From NCBI GenBank assembly GCA_030147225.1, contig JASLAI010000005.1:1-7120 (forward strand): a stretch of DNA of 7,120 bases, given 5' to 3'. Below the pieces are notes generated by a model, which was not told the origin of the DNA, ran no database searches, and saw nothing but the letters and a program-made list of their open reading frames with translations. Origin of the DNA: Planococcus sp. (in: firmicutes) (lineage in GTDB: Bacteria > Bacillota > Bacilli > Bacillales_A > Planococcaceae). The first letter of the stretch is position 1. Every line of letters starts with the position of its first letter. Below are positions 1 to 7,111 of this stretch, one piece after another. Both the position numbers and the translations under genes were made by a program.

Positions 1-529
1 CAAAGTCCACACGCCAAACCGTCCGCACTTTGTCGACCACCGCTGTATTCGCTGCACAAAAACTTGAAAAGTCATGCGTGCCAATCAAAGCCTGCGCCGC
101 CGCTCGCATGGCTTCTACATCAAGCGGCTGCTTAACGTGAACCATGTAATTGCGGGTGAACGGACTGATGATCTGGCTGCGGTCCCATTTATAGCGGTAA
201 GTCTTCCCTGTTGTGTGATAGCGGGCATGAAAAGAATCATCCACCTCTTCAATCGAGTTAACCCGGATGTCTTCCGGCAACAGCACGTTCAGAGCCTTCA
301 GCCAGCCGCTCATAGGTATGGAGAACTCCGTATCGAAGTGGATGACTTGCCCGGTTGCATGGACTTTAGCATCTGTCCGTCCACTCGCCACTACTTGGGT
401 GACTTTTCCTTTATGAATGGTTTTCAACACGTTCATTAACTCAAGTTGAACTGTACGGGAATCGGGCTGCACTTGATAACCTGCAAAACCGGAACCGTCA
501 TAAGCAATTGTTGCTTTTAGTCGTTTCAT
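1..529 (-). CDS. truA: tRNA pseudouridine(38-40) synthase TruA, N-terminal 176 residues (runs off the left edge)
   Basis: TruA converts uridines 38-40 of the anticodon stem-loop of many tRNAs to pseudouridine. The frame begins MKRLKATIAYDGSGFAGYQV, the usual RNA-binding N-terminus. The catalytic motif SGRTDAKVHATGQV is at 49-62 with catalytic Asp53. FHARYHTTGKTYRY is at 100-113 with the active-site Tyr111, and LIGTHDFSSFCAA, at 148-160, ends in the visible part. The residue two after the catalytic Asp is Lys55, where most family members have Gly. About 70-80 C-terminal residues lie outside the window. The ribosome binding site AAGGAG overlaps the ecfT stop, with 7 bases to the ATG, so the gene belongs to the ecf transcript. 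Confidence 0.96.
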   Translation of the reverse strand, partial: MKRLKATIAYDGSGFAGYQVQPDSRTVQLELMNVLKTIHKGKVTQVVASGRTDAKVHATGQVIHFDTEFSIPMSGWLKALNVLLPEDIRVNSIEEVDDSFHARYHTTGKTYRYKWDRSQIISPFTRNYMVHVKQPLDVEAMRAAAQALIGTHDFSSFCAANTAVVDKVRTVWRVDF

Positions 530-540
530 AATTTCTCTCC

Positions 541-1338
541 TTATATCCGGAAATACCAAAGCATTCCCGCAAGCCCGACAAGAACCAGCAGGCTCAGGCT
601 GTCCACAAAACGCCAAGCTAATTGACGATATCGTGTTCTGCCTTCGCCTCCCCGGTAACCGCGAACTTCCATTGCTGTAGCCAAGTCCTCCGCCCGTTTA
701 AAGGCACTAACGAACAACGGGATCAGTAAGGGCACAACTGCCTTGATGCGCTCTTTCATAGGCCCTGAGCCTATGTCTGAGCCTCTGGCCATCTGCGCTT
801 TGAGAATCTTTCCGGTTTCATCCATTAAGGTAGGAATAAACCGCAAAGAAATAGACATCATCAAGGCAAGCTCATGAACTGGCAGCTTGATGCGCTTGAA
901 TGGACCGAGCAGCACTTCTATACCATCCGTGATCGAAATTGGTGAAGTTGTCAATGTCAGGATGCTAGTTATGAACACCAATACCAGGAAACGGATTGAG
1001 ATGAATATCCCTTGCCGCAGTCCTTCTTCATATATTTCGATGAACCCGAAATTCACCAAAAGATCGCCTTCCCGCGTAAAGAAAATATGCAATAAAAAAG
1101 TGAATATCAATAAAATAAAGACCGGTTTCAATCCGTTTATTAAGAAATACAAGCGGATTTTAGAAAGAAATACCACCAACAACGTGAATCCCAGCAAAAT
1201 ACCGTACGTCACTGCGCTATTAGCGATAAAAACGATGGCAATAAAAAAGAACACAAACAAAATTTTGGCGCGCGGATCCATTCGGTGAATGATGGAATTG
1301 CCAGGAATAAATCGGCCAAAAATCATTTTCTCCATCAT
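541..1338 (-). CDS. ecfT: Energy-coupling factor transporter transmembrane protein EcfT (265 aa)
   Basis: EcfT is the membrane scaffold that joins the two ATPases to exchangeable substrate-binding S subunits. The N-terminus MMEKMIFGRFIPGNSIIHRM matches B. subtilis EcfT, followed by DPRAK at 21-25. Hydrophobic segments lie at about 27-58, 70-87, 110-131 and near the C-terminus (247-262). The long cytoplasmic coupling helices carry two three-residue ATPase-contact motifs: ARG at 184-186 and VRG at 225-227 (usually also ARG), the second within AMEVRGY. HELALMMSISLRFIPTL at 155-171 is highly conserved. The first ATG (1338) overlaps the ecfA2 stop; another ATG follows directly, so the exact start could be one codon later. 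No S subunit lies in the window. The stop overlaps the truA ribosome binding site. Confidence 0.95.
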   Translation of the reverse strand: MMEKMIFGRFIPGNSIIHRMDPRAKILFVFFFIAIVFIANSAVTYGILLGFTLLVVFLSKIRLYFLINGLKPVFILLIFTFLLHIFFTREGDLLVNFGFIEIYEEGLRQGIFISIRFLVLVFITSILTLTTSPISITDGIEVLLGPFKRIKLPVHELALMMSISLRFIPTLMDETGKILKAQMARGSDIGSGPMKERIKAVVPLLIPLFVSAFKRAEDLATAMEVRGYRGGEGRTRYRQLAWRFVDSLSLLVLVGLAGMLWYFRI

Positions 1339-2207
1339 TCGGAATCACGTCCTTCCGACAGAGCTACTGCAATATTTTTCGCCAATGCTTCTTCTGTCAA
1401 TGAAATGACATCGAGCTTGATGCCCATTTTTTCCTCGAATTTCTGCTGCAAGCGAATCGTCCGCGGCGGCTCCAGGCGGTAGTCCAGCAACTGTTCCTCA
1501 TTTGAAAAAATTTCTGCAGGCTCGCCCGTAACCACACAACGACCATTATGCATAATAGCGACATTATCCGCATAACGCGCCGCGTCTTCCATACTGTGTG
1601 TCACCAGCACGGTCGTCAGGCCTTTTTGAATATGCAGCTGATGGAACAGGTCCATAATTTCACGTCGTCCGCGTGGATCAAGCCCTGCCGTCGGTTCATC
1701 CAGGACCAATACATCCGGTTCCATCGCCAGCACACCAGCAATTGCCACACGGCGCATCTGCCCGCCGGACAGATCGAAAGGCGACTTCGCCAATACCTCT
1801 GGCGGCAAGCCCAGCTGCTCAACCAGTTCATGCGCACGGCGGCTCGCTTCTTCTTCAGAAACCCCGTAATTCATAGGTCCGAACATAATATCCTTTAAAA
1901 CGGTCTCATCAAATAATTGCTGTTCAGGAAATTGAAAAACAATGCCGACCTGGCGTCTGACATCACGCAAATTCTTCGCCTTTACGCCTGCTTCAATTTT
2001 CCGCTCACCGATTAGGACAGACCCTTCTGTCGGCTTTAACAAGGCATTCAGATGCTGAAGGACCGTTGATTTGCCGGAGCCCGTATGGCCAATGATTGCC
2101 GTATAGGAGCCAGAAGGGATATGCAGCGATACATTGGTCAACGCCCGCTTTTCGAACGGCGTATCTTTTGCGTAGCTGTATCCTACTTCCCGGAGTAAAA
2201 TGTCCAT
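1335..2207 (-). CDS. ecfA2: Energy-coupling factor transporter ATP-binding protein EcfA2 (290 aa)
   Basis: This is the second ATPase of the ECF module and pairs with EcfA1. Motifs in order: Walker A GHTGSGKST at 40-48, Q-loop FQFPEQQLFDETV with Gln92, signature LSGGQMRRVAIAG at 146-158, Walker B VLVLDEP at 166-172 with Glu171, D-loop GLDP at 175-178, and switch His204. The C-terminal part, about 240-290, is the extension typical of EcfA subunits. The start at 2207 lies inside the end of ecfA1, with a modest GGTGG 7-8 bases upstream, so translation probably depends on ribosomes finishing ecfA1. The stop overlaps the ecfT start in an ATGA arrangement. Confidence 0.96.
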   Translation of the reverse strand: MDILLREVGYSYAKDTPFEKRALTNVSLHIPSGSYTAIIGHTGSGKSTVLQHLNALLKPTEGSVLIGERKIEAGVKAKNLRDVRRQVGIVFQFPEQQLFDETVLKDIMFGPMNYGVSEEEASRRAHELVEQLGLPPEVLAKSPFDLSGGQMRRVAIAGVLAMEPDVLVLDEPTAGLDPRGRREIMDLFHQLHIQKGLTTVLVTHSMEDAARYADNVAIMHNGRCVVTGEPAEIFSNEEQLLDYRLEPPRTIRLQQKFEEKMGIKLDVISLTEEALAKNIAVALSEGRDSE

Positions 2208-3031
2208 AGTTCATCCACCAATTCATCTTCTGTCATATGTTCCCCTTGCAACTCAACTCCAGCTTCCCTCAGCAAATGCGTCATGCGCATTGAAAACGGC
2301 AAGTCCAAGCCCAAAGTCGTCAGTTCATTACCGGAAAGAAAAACAGCTTCCGGCGTTCCTTCCAATTGCTTCTGGCCTGCATTCATTACAAGGATGCGGT
2401 CAGCCAATGCAGCTTCTTCCAAATCATGCGTAATCGAGATCACCGTTAGGCCTGTCGCTTCCCGGAGTTCACGAATGGTCTCAATCACTTCCATACGTCC
2501 TTGCGGGTCAAGCATGGATGTTGCTTCGTCCAAAATTAACAGTCGCGGACGCAATGCGAGAGCACCTGCTATCGCTACACGCTGTTTTTGACCACCAGAC
2601 AAATGGTGAGGTTCATGATCGAGATAAGCGTCCATTTTGACTTGATGCAGTGATTCTTTGACACGCAGCACCATTTCTTCATGCGGCACGCCATTGTTTT
2701 CCAGCGCAAAGGCCACATCGTCCTGAACCGTCGCTCCTACAAACTGATTGTCCGGATTTTGGAAGACCATGCCCATTTGCGACCGGATATCCCATAAGCT
2801 ATCTTCAGCCATTAATTTGCCCATTGCTATTACCTTGCCGGTTTGTGGAAACAACAAACCATTCATCAATTTGGCAATGGTCGACTTTCCTGAACCGTTA
2901 TGGCCCACTAAGGCAATCCATTCTCCGTCTTGAATCGAGAAGGATAAATCCTGCACGGCCGGTTTTACCGACTCGTCTTCTGGCGTATATGTAAATGTCA
3001 CATTTTCGAATGACAGTATAATCGAATTCAT
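2183..3031 (-). CDS. ecfA1: Energy-coupling factor transporter ATP-binding protein EcfA1 (282 aa)
   Basis: This is one of the two cytoplasmic ATPases that power ECF-type vitamin and metal uptake. ABC motifs appear in order: Walker A GHNGSGKST at 43-51, Q-loop FQNPDNQ with Gln91, signature LSGGQ at 144-148, Walker B LLILDEA at 164-170 with catalytic Glu169, D-loop MLDP at 173-176, and switch His202. FQNPDNQFVGATV is characteristic of EcfA1, against FQFPEQQLF of EcfA2. The ribosome binding site AGGAGG ends 9 bases before the ATG. The 3' end overlaps ecfA2 by 25 bases, indicating translational coupling. The placement rplQ-ecfA1-ecfA2-ecfT-truA is the same as in B. subtilis, where the unit (ybxA-ybaE-ybaF) serves several S subunits encoded elsewhere. 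Confidence 0.96.
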   Translation of the reverse strand: MNSIILSFENVTFTYTPEDESVKPAVQDLSFSIQDGEWIALVGHNGSGKSTIAKLMNGLLFPQTGKVIAMGKLMAEDSLWDIRSQMGMVFQNPDNQFVGATVQDDVAFALENNGVPHEEMVLRVKESLHQVKMDAYLDHEPHHLSGGQKQRVAIAGALALRPRLLILDEATSMLDPQGRMEVIETIRELREATGLTVISITHDLEEAALADRILVMNAGQKQLEGTPEAVFLSGNELTTLGLDLPFSMRMTHLLREAGVELQGEHMTEDELVDELWTFYSGK

Positions 3032-3070
3032 CTCAGCTGACCTCCTCTTGCACTTGCTTGGCTATTCTCT

Positions 3071-3100
3071 ACTCTACTGGTTTTCAACAGCTTTTGTAAA
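3071..3100 (-). promoter_or_regulatory. Weak candidate promoter for ecfA1-ecfA2-ecfT
   Basis: TTTACA (3100-3095) matches five of six bases of the -35 consensus. After 18 bases, TAGAGT (3076-3071) matches four of six of the -10. It lies downstream of the T7 terminator and about 40 bases before ecfA1, where an independent promoter would be expected if both upstream terminators work. The -10 is poor, so support is modest. Confidence 0.3.
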
Positions 3101-3113
3101 ACGTAAAATAAAT

Positions 3114-3151
3114 AAAAAAAGCGCGCACCTCATTCAGAGAAATGCGCTTTT
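3114..3151 (-). terminator. Hairpin plus T7 tract upstream of ecfA1
   Basis: AAAAGCGC (3151-3144) and GCGCTTTT (3124-3117) form an 8-bp stem with a 19-base loop, its 3' arm merging into the seven-T run (3120-3114). The alternative 13-bp stem, ending at 3124, also stops three bases before the same T-run. Either form could release polymerase on the minus strand. Since they share bases around 3124, switching between them is possible. Confidence 0.5.
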
Positions 3152-3230
3152 CTGTCTCTATGGCTTCCCCGGTTGCTTAAGCCAGGGTTGAATGAGGTGC
3201 GTAGAGCTAGACGAGACGCCGCCTTTCGGC
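3114..3230 (-). ncRNA. Candidate structured RNA or leader between rplQ and ecfA1
   Basis: No protein-coding frame is apparent here, but pairing is dense. On the minus strand, CGCACCTCATTCA (3201-3189) is the exact complement of TGAATGAGGTGCG (3136-3124), a 13-bp stem. Its loop holds a 6-bp hairpin TGGCTT/AAGCCA (3184-3179 with 3166-3161). AAAAGCGC (3151-3144), inside the loop, can pair with GCGCTTTT (3124-3117), just outside the stem; this is a pseudoknot-like or competing pairing. Seven Ts (3120-3114) follow, so the 3' end looks like a terminator. Further 5', GCC-GAAA-GGC (3230-3221) is a short GNRA hairpin, and GTCTC (3217-3213) could pair with GAGAC (3158-3154). It could be a free small RNA of about 115 bases or an attenuator-type leader of the ecf genes. 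I do not recognise a known riboswitch class. Confidence 0.45.
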
Positions 3231-3236
3231 TCGCTC

Positions 3237-3266
3237 ATCATAACACTCAGCTTTTCATATTGTCGT
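3237..3266 (-). promoter_or_regulatory. Candidate extended -10 promoter upstream of the structured RNA
   Basis: The minus strand shows TATGAT at 3242-3237, five of six matches to the sigma-A -10 consensus. It is preceded by TGT (3245-3243), giving the TGn extension common in Bacillales. With an 18-base spacer, ACGACA (3266-3261) is a weak -35, four of six. It lies just beyond the rplQ terminator, and initiation about 7 bases downstream (near 3230) would transcribe the inverted-repeat region. It is a motif match only. Confidence 0.38.
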
Positions 3267-3281
3267 ATAAATCATAATGCT

Positions 3282-3308
3282 AAAAGAAGAGGGCTATAAA
3301 CCCCCTTC
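3282..3308 (-). terminator. Intrinsic terminator after rplQ
   Basis: On the minus strand, arms GAAGGGGG (3308-3301) and CCCTCTTC (3293-3286) pair over 8 bp with one G-U wobble, around a 7-base loop. Four Ts follow directly (3285-3282). It begins 6 bases beyond the rplQ stop. It should end the ribosomal-protein transcript; the short T-run and the wobble suggest that some polymerase may read through towards ecfA1. Confidence 0.72.
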
Positions 3309-3314
3309 GATTGA

Positions 3315-3689
3315 TTAAACCAATTCGATAATAACGATAGGTGCGCCATCTCCGCGACGAGGCCCCATTTTCATAATGCGAGTGTAACCGCCTTGACGGT
3401 CAGCGTAACGTGGTGCAACATCATCAAACAATTTCTGCAAAGCATAAGTTGTTGTTTCGTTGCCTTCAGCGTCTGCAGTTGTTACCAACTCACGGCGCAT
3501 CCATGCTGCTGCTTTACGGCGAGCGTGAAGATCTCCACGTTTACCAAGCGTAATCATTTTTTCTACAGTCGAACGCACTTCTTTCGCACGAGCTTCAGTC
3601 GTTTGAATGCGTTCATGTACGATTAAGTCTGTTGTAAGGTCACGTAATAGTGCTTTACGTTGAGAACTTGTACGTTGAAGCTTTCTCAT
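3315..3689 (-). CDS. rplQ: 50S ribosomal protein L17 (bL17, 124 aa)
   Basis: L17 binds 23S rRNA near the peptide exit tunnel. Family segments are [10 protein letters not shown] at 14-23, [20 protein letters not shown] at 30-49, KRGDLHARR at 50-58 and the strongly conserved [19 protein letters not shown] at 96-114, ending VIIELV. It is a few residues longer than the 120-aa Bacillus protein, through a loop at about 70-82 ([13 protein letters not shown]). The N-terminus starts MRKLQRTS, whereas most Bacillales have MGYRKLGRTS, so two residues are missing and a Gly is replaced; no upstream in-frame start restores them. AAAGGAGGG lies about 8 bases before the ATG. It is the last gene of the alpha operon and is followed by a terminator. 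Confidence 0.97.
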   Translation of the reverse strand: MRKLQRTSSQRKALLRDLTTDLIVHERIQTTEARAKEVRSTVEKMITLGKRGDLHARRKAAAWMRRELVTTADAEGNETTTYALQKLFDDVAPRYADRQGGYTRIMKMGPRRGDGAPIVIIELV

Positions 3690-3735
3690 TGAAGTTTCCC
3701 TCCTTTGTTGAATAGTTCGGATCCGATCTCAACAC

Positions 3736-4680
3736 TCAGTCTTCTTTACGAAGTCCAAGCCCTAAATCTTCCAACTTCACTTTAACTTCTTCAAGTGATT
3801 TGCGTCCGAGGTTGCGTACTTTCATCATGTCGTCTTCCGACTTGCTTGCCAGTTCGTGTACCGTGTTGATACCCGCACGTTTTAAGCAGTTGTAAGATCG
3901 AACCGAAAGATCAAGTTCTTCGATAGTCATCTCTAATACTTTCTCTTTTTGGTCTTCTTCTTTTTCAACCATGATTTCAGCAGTTTGTGCCTCATCTGTT
4001 AATCCCACGAAGATATTTAAATGCTCAGTAAAAATCTTTGCGCCAAGCGCAATTGCCTCTTTTGGACCAATGCTTCCATCTGTCCATACATCAAGAGATA
4101 ATTTGTCGAAATGAGCCAGTTGACCCACACGAGTGTTTTCCACTTGGAAATTAACGCGTGAAACTGGAGTGTAAATAGAGTCAATCGGGATAACGCCAAT
4201 TGGTAGATCTTCACGTTTGTTCTGATCTGCACGGGCATATCCACGGCCTCTGTTCGCATACATGCGCATACGCAAGTGGCCATTTTTAGCGATTGTTGCA
4301 ATATATAGATCCGGATTCAGAATTTCCACGTCACTATCGTGCGTGATATCTGCAGCCGTAACCGTTCCATCACCTTTTACGTCAATTTCAATGACTTTTT
4401 CTTCGTCAGAGTAAATTTTCAAAGCCAGCTTCTTGATATTCAAAATAATGGTTGCTACATCTTCTTCAACACCTTCGACAGTGGAGAATTCGTGCAGAAC
4501 GCCATCAATTTGAATTGAAGTAACAGCTGCGCCAGGTAAAGATGAAAGTAAGATTCGACGTAAGGAGTTTCCTAAAGTGGTTCCATATCCACGCTCAAGA
4601 GGTTCAACAACAAATTTTCCGAACTTGGAATTGCTGTCGATCTCAACCGTTTCAATCTTTGGTTTTTCTATTTCGAGCAT
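3736..4680 (-). CDS. rpoA: DNA-directed RNA polymerase subunit alpha (314 aa)
   Basis: Two alpha subunits form the scaffold on which beta and beta' assemble. The N-terminal domain, about 1-230, holds the conserved dimer segment [20 protein letters not shown] at 31-50 and the region around ENTRVGQ at 181-187. An acidic linker, about 235-250, leads to the C-terminal domain, about 252-314. That domain has [12 protein letters not shown] at 260-271 and [13 protein letters not shown] at 288-300, the helix-hairpin-helix surface that reads UP-element DNA; Arg261 and Asn264 correspond to the DNA-contacting R265 and N268 of E. coli. Length matches Bacillus alpha. The ribosome binding site AAGGAGG stands 9 bases before the ATG, and rplQ follows after 46 bases. 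Confidence 0.98.
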   Translation of the reverse strand: MLEIEKPKIETVEIDSNSKFGKFVVEPLERGYGTTLGNSLRRILLSSLPGAAVTSIQIDGVLHEFSTVEGVEEDVATIILNIKKLALKIYSDEEKVIEIDVKGDGTVTAADITHDSDVEILNPDLYIATIAKNGHLRMRMYANRGRGYARADQNKREDLPIGVIPIDSIYTPVSRVNFQVENTRVGQLAHFDKLSLDVWTDGSIGPKEAIALGAKIFTEHLNIFVGLTDEAQTAEIMVEKEEDQKEKVLEMTIEELDLSVRSYNCLKRAGINTVHELASKSEDDMMKVRNLGRKSLEEVKVKLEDLGLGLRKED

Positions 4681-4810
4681 TCAGTTTACCCTCCTTCAAA
4701 ACGTCGGTTTTTTTTCGCTTCATCAAGAATTCGATAGTCACAGACTTTCGCTACGATTCAGAACCCATCCAGTAAGTCGTGATGTTCAAAAATCCCATTC
4801 AGATTAACGA

Positions 4811-5218
<408 letters not shown>

Positions 5219-5225
5219 TTACTGA

Positions 5226-5591
5226 TTATTTTTTCTTGTTAGCTACAGTTTTACGAGGACCTTTACGCGTACGCGCATTGTTCTTCGTATTTTGACCGCG
5301 GACCGGTAGTCCACGACGATGACGGATCCCTCTGAAGCTAGCAATTTCCATCAAACGTTTGATGTTCATTGAAACTTCACGGCGAAGGTCACCTTCAATT
5401 TTGTATTGATCTAATTGTTCACGGATATTGTTCAACTCGTCTTCTGTAAGATCACGAACTCGTGTATCTTCAGAGATACCAGCACTAGAAAGAACTTTCT
5501 GTGCAGTTGTTTTACCAACACCGAAAATGTATGTTAATGAAATAACAACGCGTTTGTCGCGTGGAATGTCAACACCAGCAATACGTGCCAT
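5226..5591 (-). CDS. rpsM: 30S ribosomal protein S13 (uS13, 121 aa)
   Basis: S13 lies in the head of the small subunit, where it contacts the P-site tRNA and bridges to the large subunit. The family shows in [14 protein letters not shown] at the start, the [10 protein letters not shown] segment at 21-30, [16 protein letters not shown] at 85-100 and the basic tail ending VANKKK. Two in-frame ATGs are near the ribosome binding site AAGGAGG: at 5600 (3 bases after it) and 5591 (12 bases after it). I chose 5591 because MARIAGVD is the conserved N-terminus and gives the usual 121 residues; the upstream ATG would add only Met-Ala-His. rpsK follows after 25 bases. Confidence 0.97.
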   Translation of the reverse strand: MARIAGVDIPRDKRVVISLTYIFGVGKTTAQKVLSSAGISEDTRVRDLTEDELNNIREQLDQYKIEGDLRREVSMNIKRLMEIASFRGIRHRRGLPVRGQNTKNNARTRKGPRKTVANKKK

Positions 5592-5614
5592 GTGTGCCAT
5601 GCACCTCCTTCATT

Positions 5615-5728
<114 letters not shown>

Positions 5729-5765
5729 CTAACCCAACCTCCTTAGTAGTCCGGAGTGCAAAAGA

Positions 5766-5984
5766 TTATTTAAAACGGTATGTGATACGACCGCGTGTTA
5801 AATCGTAAGGAGAGAGTTCCACTGTAACTTTATCTCCTGGCAGAATGCGGATGAAGTGCATGCGGATCTTGCCAGATACATGCGCAAGAATCGTATGGCC
5901 GTTTTCCAATTCCACTTTAAACATCGCGTTAGGCAAAGTCTCAACGACAGTTCCTTCGATTTCAATTACATCGTCTTTCGCCAT
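5766..5984 (-). CDS. infA: Translation initiation factor IF-1 (72 aa)
   Basis: IF-1 binds the A site of the 30S subunit during initiation and helps IF-2 and IF-3 select the initiator tRNA. The protein is a single S1-type OB fold filling its whole length, and 72 residues is the standard size. The family core is plain: [20 protein letters not shown] at 10-29, [17 protein letters not shown] at 35-51, and the end [11 protein letters not shown]. The ribosome binding site GGGAG lies 9 bases before the ATG. Upstream is the decayed map/KOW interval, so the gene now probably depends on readthrough from adk or on a promoter I cannot identify with confidence. rpmJ follows after 37 bases. Confidence 0.98.
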   Translation of the reverse strand: MAKDDVIEIEGTVVETLPNAMFKVELENGHTILAHVSGKIRMHFIRILPGDKVTVELSPYDLTRGRITYRFK

Positions 5985-6011
5985 CGACCCAGTCTCCCTT
6001 CTGTATACAAG

Positions 6012-6154
6012 TCAGCCCTCATCTTCAAACAGTAAATGCTGATTGAATAATTTTTTATTCATTCACCAGGATTGCATGAGTGACATATAAAAGACATCTT
6101 CCGAGTTCCGCTTCCCGCGACTTAGCAGGTCGGGATGATCCGGTCAAGCTCTAC
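6012..6154 (-). pseudogene. Probable remnant of the KOW-domain RNA-binding protein gene found between map and infA (YbzG-like), C-terminal part
   Basis: In Bacillus-type operons a gene of about 90-100 codons for a KOW-domain, L14e-like protein sits between map and infA. Here broken frames resemble its C-terminal half. From 6154 one frame reads VELDRIIPT, then a stop. A second frame, 6084-6058, reads VTHAILVNE, similar to the family's GRVTNAKL segment. A third frame, 6062-6012, reads NKKLFNQHLL and ends with FEDEG and a stop just before infA. An apparent 12-base insertion lies before VTHA, flanked by two GACAT copies 11 bases apart (6082-6086 and 6093-6097, plus strand). The KOW motif itself is missing. 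The resemblance is short and pieced together across frames, so this is less certain than the map remnant. An AT-rich 7-bp hairpin (6044-6061) lies inside it. Confidence 0.48.
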
Positions 6155-6168
6155 AGCCTCACGTATCC

Positions 6169-6340
6169 TCGAGCGCCCGGACTGCTTAGGATGAGTTCCA
6201 AACCCGTTACACAGATGCTTCCACGAAACCCATTATACTATTTCCAGTGCTGAATTGCACGGTTCAGACAAGGTCTGGAGCAAACGGCACCTGCTTTCAT
6301 ATAACAAGGCATCAAGCTTTTGCAGCTCTCGAAAATTCAT
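6169..6340 (-). pseudogene. map: Remnant of methionine aminopeptidase (map), N-terminal fragment with frame breaks and deletions
   Basis: No intact map follows adk, but traces remain. A ribosome binding site AAGGAG (6356-6351) stands 10 bases before an ATG at 6340, placed as for a gene after adk. At 6300-6274 one frame reads MKAGAVC, close to the MREAGRIVA of Map. About 35 codons then seem to be missing. From about 6258 the same frame reads RAIQHWK, stop, YNGFRGSIC (6237-6211), against the family GAIPSFKGYNGFRGSIC. Next is VTGL and ELILSSPGAR (6198-6169), against NEELVHGIPGAR; one codon is lost and the conserved substrate-binding His of VHGIP is gone. The frame stops soon after, and about 170 further residues, including the metal ligands, are absent. 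Map removes the initiator Met from new proteins, so an intact copy should exist elsewhere. The match is from memory of the family, not an alignment run. The initiation site now opens a 35-codon ORF (6340-6233) that I do not regard as a gene. Confidence 0.72.
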
Positions 6341-6383
6341 ATCTCCGGTGCTCCTTAAAGCCGCATGGAGGCAACTAACTGCG

Positions 6384-6395
6384 CCCGGCGCCGGG
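6384..6395. repeat. 12-bp perfect GC palindrome just after the adk stop
   Basis: The sequence CCCGGCGCCGGG is its own reverse complement and begins three bases downstream of the adk stop codon. As RNA it could form a short stem with a GCGC loop, but no T-run follows on the minus strand, so it does not look like a complete intrinsic terminator. It may mark the 3' end of the adk message or be a chance GC-rich scar at the edge of the decayed map region. Confidence 0.4.
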
Positions 6396-6397
6396 GA

Positions 6398-7111
<714 letters not shown>

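Noticed and set aside
74..439. Plus-strand open frame of 121 codons opposite truA
   Set aside because: It is antisense to a clear TruA frame, lacks recognisable domains, and is a shadow of the coding strand.
887..1288. Plus-strand open frame of 133 codons opposite ecfT
   Set aside because: It mirrors the hydrophobic EcfT coding sequence and has no family resemblance or gene context.
4681..4810. Autoregulatory leader or promoter in the rpsK-rpoA gap
   Set aside because: I found no convincing -35/-10 pair, stem-loop with T-run, or known ribosomal-protein binding fold; only loosely similar CTGAAT words.
5592..5600. Upstream ATG adding Met-Ala-His to S13
   Set aside because: It lies only 3 bases after the ribosome binding site, and the family N-terminus is MARIAGVD, encoded from 5591.
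6044..6061. AT-rich 7-bp hairpin before infA as a terminator
   Set aside because: The stem is entirely AT apart from one pair and has no following T-run; it falls inside the presumed KOW remnant.
6085..6230. Structured non-coding RNA suggested by paired segments such as AGCAG/CTGCT and CGGG/CCCG
   Set aside because: The segment is better explained as protein-gene debris; the pairings are short with internal mismatches, and no known RNA signature (6S, SRP, RNase P, T-box) is visible.
6232..6237. TATAAT on the minus strand that looks like a perfect -10 box for infA or a small RNA
   Set aside because: No reasonable -35 stands 16-18 bases upstream, and the six bases are the Tyr-Asn codons of the YNGFRGSIC word of the map remnant, which explains them better.
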